DNA from: Cyprinodon diabolis
Lineage: Eukaryota > Chordata > Actinopteri > Cyprinodontiformes > Cyprinodontidae
Direction: 5' to 3'
Length of the DNA: 64,000 bases
Assembly: GCA_030533445.1 (NCBI GenBank)
Contig: JARPUW010000296.1
Span: 62,001 to 126,000, forward strand
Shown: positions 25,001-35,402 of the stretch, piece after piece
Position numbering within the stretch: the stretch's first letter is position 1
How the letters are laid out: every line of letters starts with the position of its first letter
Notes under the pieces: model-generated
The model's input: only the letters and a program-made list of their open reading frames with translations
The model's database searches: none
What the model was told of the DNA's origin: nothing
Translations under genes and position numbers: made by a program

Positions 25001-28000
25001 GGCTCCAGATGCTCAAGGTTCCAGAACCACCAGCAGCTCAAGGTTCCAGCAGCTCAAGGTTCCAGAAGCACCAGCAGCTCAAGGTTCCAGCAGCTCAAGG
25101 TTCCAGAAGCACCAGCAGCTCAAGGTTCCAGCAGCTCAAGGTTCCAGCAGCTCAAGGTTCCAGAAGCACCAGCAGCTCAAGGTTCCAGAAGCTCAAGGCT
25201 CCAGATGCTCAAGGTTCCAGAAGCACCAGCAGCTCAAGGTTCCAGCAGCTCAAGGTTCCAGAAGCACCAGCAGCTCAAGGTTCCAGCAGCTCAAGGTTCC
25301 AGAAGCACCAGCAGCTCAAGGCTCCAGCAGCTCAAGGTTCCAGAAGCTCAAGGCTCCAGATGCTCAAGGTTCCAGATGCACCAGCAGCTCAAGGTTCCAG
25401 AAGCTCAAGGTTCCAGCAGCTCAAAGTTCCAGCAGCTCAAGGTTCCAGATGCTCAAGGTTCCAGAAGCACCAGCAGCTCAATGCTTCAGCAGCTCAAGGT
25501 TCCAGCAGCTCAAGGTTCCAGAAGCTCAAGGCTCCAGATGCTCAAGGTTCCAGAAGCACCAGCAGCTCAAGGTTCCAGCAGCTCAAGGTTCCAGCAGCTC
25601 AAGGTTCCAGAAGCACCAGCAGCTCAAGGTTCCAGCAGCTCAAGGTTCCAGAAGCACCAGCAGCTCAAGGTTCTAGAAGCTCAAGGCTCCAGATGCTCAA
25701 GGTTCCAGAAGCACCAGCAGCTCAAGGTTCCAGCAGCTCAAGGTTCCAGAAGCTCAAGGCTCCAGATGCTCAAGGTTCCAGAAGCACCAGCAGCTCAAGG
25801 TTCCAGCAGCTCAAGGTTCCAGCAGCTCAAGGTTCCAGCAGCTCAAGGTTCCAGAAGCACCAGCAGCTCAAGGTTCCAGAAGCTCAAGGCTCCAGATGCT
25901 CAAGGTTCCAGAAGCTCAAGGCTCCAGATGCTCAAGGTTCCAGATGCACCAGCAGCTCAAGGTTCCAGAAGCTCAAGGTTCCAGCAGCTCAAGGCTCCAG
26001 ATGCTCAAGGCTCCAGATGCTCAAAGTTCCAGCAGCTCAATGTTCCAGCAGCTCAAGGTTCCAGCAGCTCAAGGTTCCAGAAGCACCAGCAGCTCAAGGC
26101 TCCAGCAGCTCAAGGTTCCAGAAGCTCAAGGCTCCAGATGCTCAAGGTTCCAGAACCACCAGCAGCTCAAGGTTCCAGCAGCTCAAGGTTCCAGAAGCAC
26201 CAGCAGCTCAAGGTTCCAGCAGCTCAAGGTTCCAGAAGCACCAGCAGCTCAAGGTTCCAGCAGCTCAAGGTTCCAGCAGCTCAAGGTTCCAGAAGCACCA
26301 GCAGCTCAAGGTTCCAGCAGCTCAAGGTTCCAGAAGCACCAGCAGCTCAAGGTTCTAGAAGCTCAAGGCTCCAGATGCTCAAGGTTCCAGAAGCACCAGC
26401 AGCTCAAGGTTCCAGCAGCTCAAGGTTCCAGAAGCTCAAGGCTCCAGATGCTCAAGGCTCCAGATGCTCAAAGTTCCAGCAGCTCAATGTTCCAGCAGCT
26501 CAAGGTTCCAGCAGCTCAAGGTTCCAGAAGCACCAGCAGCTCAAGGCTCCAGCAGCTCAAGGTTCCAGAAGCTCAAGGCTCCAGATGCTCAAGGTTCCAG
26601 AACCACCAGCAGCTCAAGGTTCCAGCAGCTCAAGGTTCCAGAAGCACCAGCAGCTCAAGGTTCCAGCAGCTCAAGGTTCCAGAAGCACCAGCAGCTCAAG
26701 GTTCCAGCAGCTCAAGGTTCCAGCAGCTCAAGGTTCCAGAAGCACCAGCAGCTCAAGGTTCCAGAAGCTCAAGGCTCCAGATGCTCAAGGTTCCAGAAGC
26801 ACCAGCAGCTCAAGGTTCCAGCAGCTCAAGGTTCCAGAAGCACCAGCAGCTCAAGGTTCCAGCAGCTCAAGGTTCCAGAAGCACCAGCAGCTCAAGGCTC
26901 CAGCAGCTCAAGGTTCCAGAAGCTCAAGGCTCCAGATGCTCAAGGTTCCAGATGCACCAGCAGCTCAAGGTTCCAGAAGCTCAAGGTTCCAGCAGCTCAA
27001 AGTTCCAGCAGCTCAAGGTTCCAGATGCTCAAGGTTCCAGAAGCACCAGCAGCTCAATGCTTCAGCAGCTCAAGGTTCCAGCAGCTCAAGGTTCCAGAAG
27101 CTCAAGGCTCCAGATGCTCAAGGTTCCAGAAGCACCAGCAGCTCAAGGTTCCAGCAGCTCAAGGTTCCAGCAGCTCAAGGTTCCAGAAGCACCAGCAGCT
27201 CAAGGTTCCAGCAGCTCAAGGTTCCAGAAGCACCAGCAGCTCAAGGTTCTAGAAGCTCAAGGCTCCAGATGCTCAAGGTTCCAGAAGCACCAGCAGCTCA
27301 AGGTTCCAGCAGCTCAAGGTTCCAGAAGCTCAAGGCTCCAGATGCTCAAGGTTCCAGAAGCACCAGCAGCTCAAGGTTCCAGCAGCTCAAGGTTCCAGCA
27401 GCTCAAGGTTCCAGCAGCTCAAGGTTCCAGAAGCACCAGCAGCTCAAGGTTCCAGAAGCTCAAGGCTCCAGATGCTCAAGGTTCCAGATGCACCAGCAGC
27501 TCAAGGTTCCAGAAGCTCAAGGTTCCAGCAGCTCAAGGCTCCAGATGCTCAAGGCTCCAGATGCTCAAAGTTCCAGCAGCTCAATGTTCCAGCAGCTCAA
27601 GGTTCCAGCAGCTCAAGGTTCCAGAAGCACCAGCAGCTCAAGGCTCCAGCAGCTCAAGGTTCCAGAAGCTCAAGGCTCCAGATGCTCAAGGTTCCAGAAC
27701 CACCAGCAGCTCAAGGTTCCAGCAGCTCAAGGTTCCAGAAGCACCAGCAGCTCAAGGTTCCAGCAGCTCAAGGTTCCAGAAGCACCAGCAGCTCAAGGTT
27801 CCAGCAGCTCAAGGTTCCAGCAGCTCAAGGTTCCAGAAGCACCAGCAGCTCAAGGTTCCAGCAGCTCAAGGTTCCAGAAGCACCATCAGCTCAAGGTTCC
27901 AGCAGCTCAAGGCTACAGCAGCTCAAGGTTCCAGCAGCTCAAGGTTCCAGCAGCTCAAGGTTCCAGAAGCACCAGCAGCTCAAGGTTCCAGAAGCTCAAT

Positions 28001-29361
28001 GCTCCAGATGCTCAAGGTTCCAGAAGCACCAGCAGCTCAAGGTTCCAGCAGCTCAAGGTTCCAGAAGCTCAAGGCTCCAGAAGCTCAAGGTTCCAGCAGC
28101 ACCAGCAGCTCAAGGTTCCAGCAGCTCAAGGTTCCAGCAGCTCAAGGTTCCAGCAGCTCAAGGTTCCAGCAGCTCAAGGTTCCAGAAGCACCAGCAGCTC
28201 AAGGCTCCAGCAGCTCAAGGTTCCAGAAGCTCAAGGCTCCAGATGCTCAAGGTTCCAGATGCACCAGCAGCTCAAGGTTCCAGAAGCTCAAGGTTCCAGC
28301 AGCTCAAAGTTCCAGCAGCTCAAGGTTCCAGATGCTCAAGGTTCCAGAAGCACCAGCAGCTCAATGCTTCAGCAGCTCAAGGTTCCAGCAGCTCAAGGTT
28401 CCAGAAGCTCAAGGCTCCAGATGCTCAAGGTTCCAGAAGCACCAGCAGCTCAAGGTTCCAGCAGCTCAAGGTTCCAGCAGCTCAAGGTTCCAGAAGCACC
28501 AGCAGCTCAAGGTTCCAGCAGCTCAAGGTTCCAGAAGCACCAGCAGCTCAAGGTTCTAGAAGCTCAAGGCTCCAGATGCTCAAGGTTCCAGAAGCACCAG
28601 CAGCTCAAGGTTCCAGCAGCTCAAGGTTCCAGAAGCTCAAGGCTCCAGATGCTCAAGGTTCCAGAAGCACCAGCAGCTCAAGGTTCCAGCAGCTCAAGGC
28701 TCCAGCAGCTCAAGGTTCCAGCAGCTCAAGGTTCCAGAAGCACCAGCAGCTCAAGGTTCCAGAAGCTCAAGGCTCCAGATGCTCAAGGTTCCAGAAGCAC
28801 CAGCAGCTCAAGGTTCCAGCAGCTCAAGGTTCCAGAAGCACCAGCAGCTCAAGGTTCCAGCAGCTCAAGGTTCCAGCAGCTCAAAGTTCCAGAAGCACCA
28901 GCAGCTCAAGGCTCCAGCAGCTCAAGGTTCCAGAAGCTCAAGGCTCCAGATGCTCAAGGTTCCAGATGCACCAGCAGCTCAAGGTTCCAGAAGCTCAAGG
29001 TTCCAGCAGCTCAAGGCTCCAGATGCTCAAGGCTCCAGATGCTCAAAGTTCCAGCAGCTCAATGTTCCAGCAGCTCAAGGTTCCAGCAGCTCAAGGTTCC
29101 AGAAGCACCAGCAGCTCAAGGCTCCAGCAGCTCAAGGTTCCAGAAGCTCAAGGCTCCAGATGCTCAAGGTTCCAGAACCACCAGCAGCTCAAGGTTCCAG
29201 CAGCTCAAGGTTCCAGAAGCACCAGCAGCTCAAGGTTCCAGCAGCTCAAGGTTCCAGAAGCACCAGCAGCTCAAGGTTCCAGCAGCTCAAGGTTCCAGCA
29301 GCTCAAGGTTCCAGAAGCACCAGCAGCTCAAGGTTCCAGCAGCTCAAGGTTCCAGAAGCAC
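22071..29361 (+). repeat. 4,598-bp spaced duplication (2.7 kb arms)
   Basis: Positions 22,071-24,763 recur at 26,669-29,361 with a fixed offset of 4,598 bp. Paired landmarks are AATGCTTCAG (near 22459 and 27057), TTCTAG (22654/27252 and 23961/28559), GGCTACAG and AATGCTCC. The left edge is where GATGCTC changes to GCAGCTC. The right edge is where CACCAGCAGC changes to CACCATCAGC. The right arm overlaps the end of the 1,576-bp duplication, so the events are layered. Confidence 0.85.
24335..27486 (+). repeat. 1,576-bp head-to-tail tandem duplication
   Basis: Two adjoining copies, 24,335-25,910 and 25,911-27,486, correspond at offset 1,576 with no length change that I can find. Paired landmarks are TTCTAG (24782/26358 and 25676/27252), AATGTTCC and AATGCTTCAG. 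Similarity stops at both outer edges at the same place in the unit (GGCTCCAGCAG versus GGCTCCAGATG), which fits a single clean unequal exchange. It looks recent because I see no private variant separating the two copies. Confidence 0.88.
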
Positions 29362-29567
29362 CATCAGCTCAAGGTTCCAGCAGCTCAAGGTTCCAGCAGC
29401 TCAAGGTTCCAGAAGCGCCAGCAGCTCAAGGCTCCAGCAGCCCAAGGTTCCAGAAGCTCAAGGCTCCAGATTCTCAAGGTTCCAGAAGCACCAGCAGCTC
29501 AAGGTTCCAGCAGCTCAAAGTTCCAGCAGCTCAAGGTTCCAGAAAGACCAGCAGCTCAAGGTTCCAG

Positions 29568-30250
29568 TAGCTCAAGGCTCCACATGCTCAAGGTTCCAGA
29601 AGAACCAGCAGCTCAAGGTTCCAGCAGCTCAAGGTTCCAGAAGCTCAAGGCTCCAGATGCTCAAGGTTCCAGAAGCACCAGCAGCTCAAGGTTCCAGCAG
29701 CTCAAGGTTCCAGAAGCACCAGCAGCTCAAGGTTCCAGAAGCTCAAGGCTCCAGATGCTCAAGGTTCCAGAAGCACCAGCAGCTCAAGGTTCCAGCAGCT
29801 CAAGGTTCCAGCAGCTCAAGGTTCCAGATGCTCAAGGTTCCAGATGCACCAGCAGCTCAAGGTTCCAGAAGCTCAAGGGTCCAGCAGCTCAAGGCTCCAG
29901 ATGCTCAAGGCTCCAGATGCTCAAAGTTCCAGCAGCTCAAGGTTCCAGCAGCTCAAGGTTCCAGCAGCTCAAGGTTCCAGAAGCACCAGCAGCTCAAGGC
30001 TCCAGCAGCTCAAGGTTCCAGAAGCTATAGGCTCCAGATGCTCAAGGTTCCAGAACCACCAGCAGCTCAAGGTTCCAGCAGCTCAAGGTTCCAGAAGCAC
30101 CAGCAGCTCAAGGTTCCAGCAGCTCAAGGTTCCAGAAGCACCAGCAGCTCAAGGTTCCAGCAGCTCAAGGCTCTAGCAGCTCAAGGTTCCAGAAGCACCA
30201 GCAGCTCAAGGTTCCAGAAGCTCAAGGCTCCAGATGCTCAAGGTTCCTGA
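29568..30250 (+). repeat. Boundary cassette 5, type A haplotype
   Basis: TAG 29568-29570, CTATAGG ending 30030, CTCTAGC ending 30176 and TGA 30248-30250 have the standard spacings, with GAAAGACC upstream. GAAGAACC near 29602 is the private variant that pairs it with cassette 1, at offset 26,836. Confidence 0.9.
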
Positions 30251-33200
30251 AGCACCAGCAGCTCAAGGTTCCAGCAGCTCAAGGTTCCAGAAGCACCAGC
30301 AGCTCAAGGTTCCAGCAGCTCAAGGTTCCAGAAGCACCAGCAGCTCAAGGTTCCAGCAGCTCAAGGTTCCAGAAGCGCCAGCAGCTCAAGGCTCCAGCCG
30401 CTCAAGGTTCCAGAAGCTCAAGGCTCCAGATGCTCAAGGTTCCAGAAGCACCAGCAGCTCAAGGTTCCAGCAGCTCAAGGTTCCAGCAGCTCAAGGTTCC
30501 AGAAGCACCAGCAGCTCAAGGTTCCAGCAGCTCAAGGTTCCAGAAGCACCAGCAGCTCAAGGTTCCAGAAGCTCAAGGCTCCAGATGCTCAAGGTTCCAG
30601 AAGCACCAGCAGCTCAAGGTTCCAGCAGCTCAAGGTTCCAGAAGCTCAAGGCTCCAGATGCTCAAGGTTCCAGAAGCACCAGCAGCTCAAGGTTCCAGAA
30701 GCTCAAGGTTCCAGCAGCTCAAGGCTCCAGATGCTCAAGGCTCCAGAAGCACCAACAGCTCAAGGTTCCAGAAGCTCAAGGCTCCAGATGCTCAAGGTTC
30801 CAGAAGCACCAGCAGCTCAAGGTTCCAGCAGCTCAAGGTTCCAGCAGCTCAAGGTTCCAGAAGCACCAGCAGCTCAAGGTTCCAGCAGCTCAAGGTTCCA
30901 GCAGCACCAGCAGCTCAAGGTTCCAGCAGCTCAGGGTTCCAGAAGCACCAGCAGCTCAAGGCTGCAGCAGCTCAAGGTTCCAGAAGCTCAAGGTTCCAGA
31001 AGCACCAGCAGCTCAAGGTTCCAGAAGCTCAAGGCTCCAGAAGCTCAAGGTTCCAGAAGCACCAGCAGCTCAAGGTTCCAGCAGCTCAAGGTTCCAGAAG
31101 CTCAAGGCTCCAGATGCTCAAGGTTCCAGAAGCACCAGCAGCTCAAGGTTCCAGCAGCTCAAGGTTCCAGCAGCTCAAGGTTCCAGAAGCACCAGCAGCT
31201 CAAGGTTCCAGAAGCTCAAGGCTCCAGATGCTCAAGGTTCCAGAAGCACCAGCAGCTCAAGGTTCCAGCAGCTCAAGGTTCCAGAAGCACCAGCAGCTCA
31301 AGGTTCTAGCAGCTCAAGGTTCAAGCAGCTCAAAGTTCCAGAAGCACCAGCAGCTAAAGGCTCCAGCAGCTCAAGGTTCCAGAAGCTCAAGGCTCCAGAT
31401 GCTCAAGGTTCCAGATGCACCAGCAGCTCAAGGTTCCAGAAGCTCAAGGTTCCAGCAGCTCAAGGCTCCAGATGCTCAAGGCTCCAGAAGCACCAGCAGC
31501 TCAAGGTTCCAGAAGCTCAAGGCTCCAGATGCTCAAGGTTCCAGAAGCACCAGCAGCTCAAGGTTCCAGCAGCTCAAGGTTCCAGCAGCTCAAGGTTCCA
31601 GAAGCACCAGCAGCTCAAGGTTCCAGCAGCTCAAGGTTCCAGCAGCACCAGCAGCTCAAGGTTCCAGCAGCTCAGGGTTCCAGAAGCACCAGCAGCTCAA
31701 GGCTGCAGCAGCTCAAGGTTCCAGCAGCTCAAGGTTCCAGAAGCACCAGCAGCTCAAGGCTCCAGCAGCTCAAGGTTCCAGAAGCTCAAGGCTCCAGATG
31801 CTCAAGGTTCCAGATGCACCAGCAGCTCAAGGTTCCAGAAGCTCAGGGTTCCAGCAGCTCAAGGTTCCAGCAGCTCAAGGTTCCAGCAGCTCAAGGTTCC
31901 AGAAGCACCAGCAGCTCAAGGCTCCAGCAGCTCAAGGTTCCAGCAGCTCAAGGTTCCAGAAGCACCAGCAACTCAAGGTTCCAGCAGCTCAAGGTTCCAG
32001 AAGCACCAGCAGCTCAAGGTTCCAGCAGCTCAAGGCTCCAGCAGCTCAGAGTTCCGGCAGCTCAAGGCTCCAGCAGCTCAAGGTTCCAGAAGCACCAGCA
32101 GCTCAAGGTTCCAGAAGCTCAAGGCTCCAGATGCTCAAGGTTCCAGAAGCACCAGCAGCTCAAGGTTCCAGCAGCTCAAGGTTCCAGCAGCTGAAGGTTC
32201 CAGAAGCACCAGCAGCTCAAGGTTCCAGCAGCTCAAGGTTCCAGCAGCACCAGCAGCTCAAGGTTCCAGCAGCTCAGGGTTACAGCAGCTCAAGGCTCCA
32301 GAAGCTAGAGGATCCAGAAGCTCAAGGTTCCAGCAGCTCAATGTTCCAGAAGCACCAGCAGCTCAAGGCTGCAGCAGCTCAAGGTTCCAGCAGCTCAAGG
32401 TTCCAGAAGCACCAGCAGCTCAAGGCTCCAGCAGCTCAAGGTTCCAGAAGCTCAAGGCTCCAGATGCTCAAGGTTCCAGATGCACCAGCAGCTCAAGGTT
32501 CCAGAAGCTCAGGGTTCCAGCAGCTCAAGGTTCCAGCAGCTCAAGGTTCCAGCAGCTCAAGGTTCCAGAAGCACCAGCAGCTCAAGGCTCCAGCAGCTCA
32601 AGGTTCCAGCAGCTCAAGGTTCCAGAAGCACCAGCAACTCAAGGTTCCAGCAGCTCAAGGTTCCAGAAGCACCAGCAGCTCAAGGTTCCAGCAGCTCAAG
32701 GCTCCAGCAGCTCAGAGTTCCGGCAGCTCAAGGCTCCAGCAGCTCAAGGTTCCAGAAGCACCAGCAGCTCAAGGTTCCAGAAGCTCAAGGCTCCAGATGC
32801 TCAAGGTTCCAGAAGCACCAGCAGCTCAAGGTTCCAGCAGCTCAAGGTTCCAGCAGCTGAAGGTTCCAGAAGCACCAGCAGCTCAAGGTTCCAGCAGCTC
32901 AAGGTTCCAGCAGCACCAGCAGCTCAAGGTTCCAGCAGCTCAGGGTTACAGCAGCTCAAGGCTCCAGAAGCTAGAGGTTCCAGAAGCTCAAGGTTCCAGC
33001 AGCTCAATGTTCCAGAAGCACCAGCAGCTCAAGGCTGCAGCAGCTCAAGGTTCCAGCAGCTCAAAGTTCCAGATGCACCAGCAGCTCAAGGTTCCAGAAG
33101 CTCAAGGTTCCAGCAGCTCAAGGCTCCAGATGCTCAAGGCTCCAGATGCTCAAAGTTCCAGAAGCTCAATGTTCCAGCAGCTCAAGGTTCCAGCAGCTCA

Positions 33201-34719
33201 AGGTTCCAGCAGCTCAAGGTTCCAGATGCTCAAGGTTCCAGATGCACCAGCAGCTCAAGGTTCCAGAAGCTCAAGGGTCCAGCAGCTCAAGGCTCCAGAT
33301 GCTCAAGGCTCCAGATGCTCAAAGTTCCAGCAGCTCAAGGTTCCAGCAGCTCAAGGTTCCAGCAGCTCAAGGTTCCAGAAGCACCAGCAGCTCAAGGCTC
33401 CAGCAGCTCAAGGTTCCAGAAGCTATAGGCTCCAGATGCTCAAGGTTCCAGAACCACCAGCAGCTCAAGGTTCCAGCAGCTCAAGGTTCCAGAAGCACCA
33501 GCAGCTCAAGGTTCCAGCAGCTCAAGGTTCCAGAAGCACCAGCAACTCAAGGTTCCAGCAGCTCAAGGTTCCAGAAGCACCAGCAGCTCAAGGTTCCAGC
33601 AGCTCAAGGCTCCAGCAGCTCAGAGTTCCGGCAGCTCAAGGCTCCAGCAGCTCAAGGTTCCAGAAGCACCAGCAGCTCAAGGTTCCAGAAGCTCAAGGCT
33701 CCAGATGCTCAAGGTTCCAGAAGCACCAGCAGCTCAAGGTTCCAGCAGCTCAAGGTTCCAGCAGCTGAAGGTTCCAGAAGCACCAGCAGCTCAAGGTTCC
33801 AGCAGCTCAAGGTTCCAGCAGCACCAGCAGCTCAAGGTTCCAGCAGCTCAGGGTTACAGCAGCTCAAGGCTCCAGAAGCTAGAGGTTCCAGAAGCTCAAG
33901 GTTCCAGCAGCTCAATGTTCCAGAAGCACCAGCAGCTCAAGGCTGCAGCAGCTCAAGGTTCCAGCAGCTCAAAGTTCCAGAAGCACCAGCAACTCAAGGC
34001 TCCAGCAGCTCAAGGTTCCAGAAGCTCAAGGCTCCAGATGCTCAAGGTTCCAGATGCACCAGCAGCTCAAGGTTCCAGAAGCTCAAGGTTCCAGCAGCTC
34101 AAGGCTCCAGATGCTCAAGGCTCCAGATGCTCAAAGTTCCAGCAGCTCAATGTTCCAGCAGCTCAAGGTTCCAGCAGCTCAAGGTTCCAGCAGCTCAAGG
34201 TTCCAGAAGCACCAGCAGCTCAAGGTTCCAGCAGCTCAGGGTTACAGCAGCTCAAGGCTCCAGAAGCTAGAGGTTCCAGAAGCTCAAGGTTCCAGCAGCT
34301 CAATGTTCCAGAAGCACCAGCAGCTCAAGGCTGCAGCAGCTCAAGGTTCCAGCAGCTCAAAGTTCCAGAAGCACCAGCAGCTCAAGGCTCCAGCAGCTCA
34401 AGGTTCCAGAAGCTCAAGGCTCCAGAACCACCAGCAGCTCAAGGTTCCAGCAGCTCAAGGTTCCAGAAGCACCAGCAGCTCAAGGTTCCAGCAGATCAAG
34501 GTTCCAGAAGCACCAGCAGCTCAAGGATCCAGCAGCTCAAGGTTCCAGCAGCTCAAGGTTCCAGAAGCGCCAGCAGCTCAAGGCTCCAGCAGCCCAAGGT
34601 TCCAGAAGCTCAAGGCTCCAGATTCTCAAGGTTCCAGAAGCACCAGCAGCTCAAGGTTCCAGCAGCTCAAAGTTCCAGCAGCTCAAGGTTCCAGAAAGAC
34701 CAGCAGCTCAAGGTTCCAG
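30251..34719 (+). repeat. HOR segment 6, type A, sister of segment 2
   Basis: The AGCCGCTC head lies near 30397. The segment is collinear with 3,415-8,549 but 666 bp shorter because its sub-array has two copies instead of three. Private changes since the split include CACCAACAGC near 30754 and two GGATCC (BamHI) sites at 32310 and 34525, where the sister has GGTTCC. Its cassette remnant has CAAGGCTCC where segment 2 has CAAGTCTCC. Confidence 0.87.
31679..33063 (+). repeat. 666-bp repeat, two tandem copies
   Basis: CAGCTGAAGG stops end at 32194 and 32860, 666 bp apart, with GATGCACC at 31814 and 32480. The order of GCAACTC, GTTCCGGC, GGGTTACAG and GCTAGAGG matches the three-copy array at 4.8-6.9 kb. 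Both copies keep AGAAGCACC; the AGAAGAACC change of the other array is absent. The first copy has GGATCC at 32310, a private change. Confidence 0.88.
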
Positions 34720-35402
34720 TAGCTCAAGGCTCCACATGCTCAAGGTTCCAGAAGCACCAGCAGCTCAAGGTTCCAGCAGCTCAAGGTTCCAGAAGCTCAA
34801 GGCTCCAGATGCTCAAGGTTCCAGAAGCACCAGCAGCTCAAGGTTCCAGCAGCTCAAGGTTCCAGAAGCACCAGCAGCTCAAGGTTCCAGAAGCTCAAGG
34901 CTCCAGATGCTCAAGGTTCCAGAAGCACCAGCAGCTCAAGGTTCCAGCAGCTCAAGGTTCCAGCAGCTCAAGGTTCCAGATGCTCAAGGTTCCAGATGCA
35001 CCAGCAGCTCAAGGTTCCAGAAACTCAAGGGTCCAGCAGCTCAAGGCTCCAGATGCTCAAGGCTCCAGATGCTCAAAGTTCCAGCAGCTCAAGGTTCCAG
35101 CAGCTCAAGGTTCCAGCAGCTCAAGGTTCCAGAAGCACCAGCAGCTCAAGGCTCCAGCAGCTCAAGGTTCCAGAAGCTATAGGCTCCAGATGCTCAAGGT
35201 TCCAGAAGCACCAGCAGCTCAAGGTTCCAGCAGCTCAAGGTTCCAGAAGCACCAGCAGCTCAAGGTTCCAGCAGCTCAAGGTTCCAGAAGCACCAGCAGC
35301 TCAAGGTTCCAGCAGCTCAAGGCTCTAGCAGCTCAAGGTTCCAGAAGCACCAGCAGCTCAAGGTTCCAGAAGCTCAAGGCTCCAGATGCTCAAGGTTCCT
35401 GA
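34720..35402 (+). repeat. Boundary cassette 6, type A haplotype
   Basis: TAG 34720-34722, CTATAGG ending 35182, CTCTAGC ending 35328 and TGA 35400-35402 are at the standard spacings, with GAAAGACC upstream. AAACTCAAGGG near 35021 and GAAGCACC after CTATAGG are shared only with cassette 2, at offset 26,170. Confidence 0.9.

Larger units (their letters stand above)
21352..29567 (+). repeat. HOR segment 5, expanded type A segment
   Basis: At about 8.2 kb this is the longest segment. It starts with the AGCCGCTC head near 21497. It is collinear with the segment from 46,948 at offset 25,596, as far as the right edge of the 1,307-bp TTCTAG interval near 24 kb. It then contains two nested duplications not seen in the sister copy. 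TTCTAG stops end at 22654, 23961, 24782, 25676, 26358, 27252 and 28559, with spacings 1307, 821, 894, 682, 894 and 1307. AGCTAAAGG near 21656 is private. Confidence 0.85.
22874..30250 (+). other. Longest forward open frame (2458 codons), judged non-coding
   Basis: This is the longest ATG-to-stop frame, ending at the TGA of cassette 5. Its product would be imperfect copies of QLKVPAAQGSSSSRFQ and variants such as KHQQLKVP, rich in Ser, Gln, Ala and Lys. There is no signal peptide, membrane segment or folded domain. I do not call it a gene. The other two forward frames encode the same peptide, ATG occurs simply where a GATG linker is present, and the open length follows from stop-free units of length 1 modulo 3. 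The array as an exon of a giant repetitive protein cannot be strictly excluded without RNA data. Confidence 0.6.
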
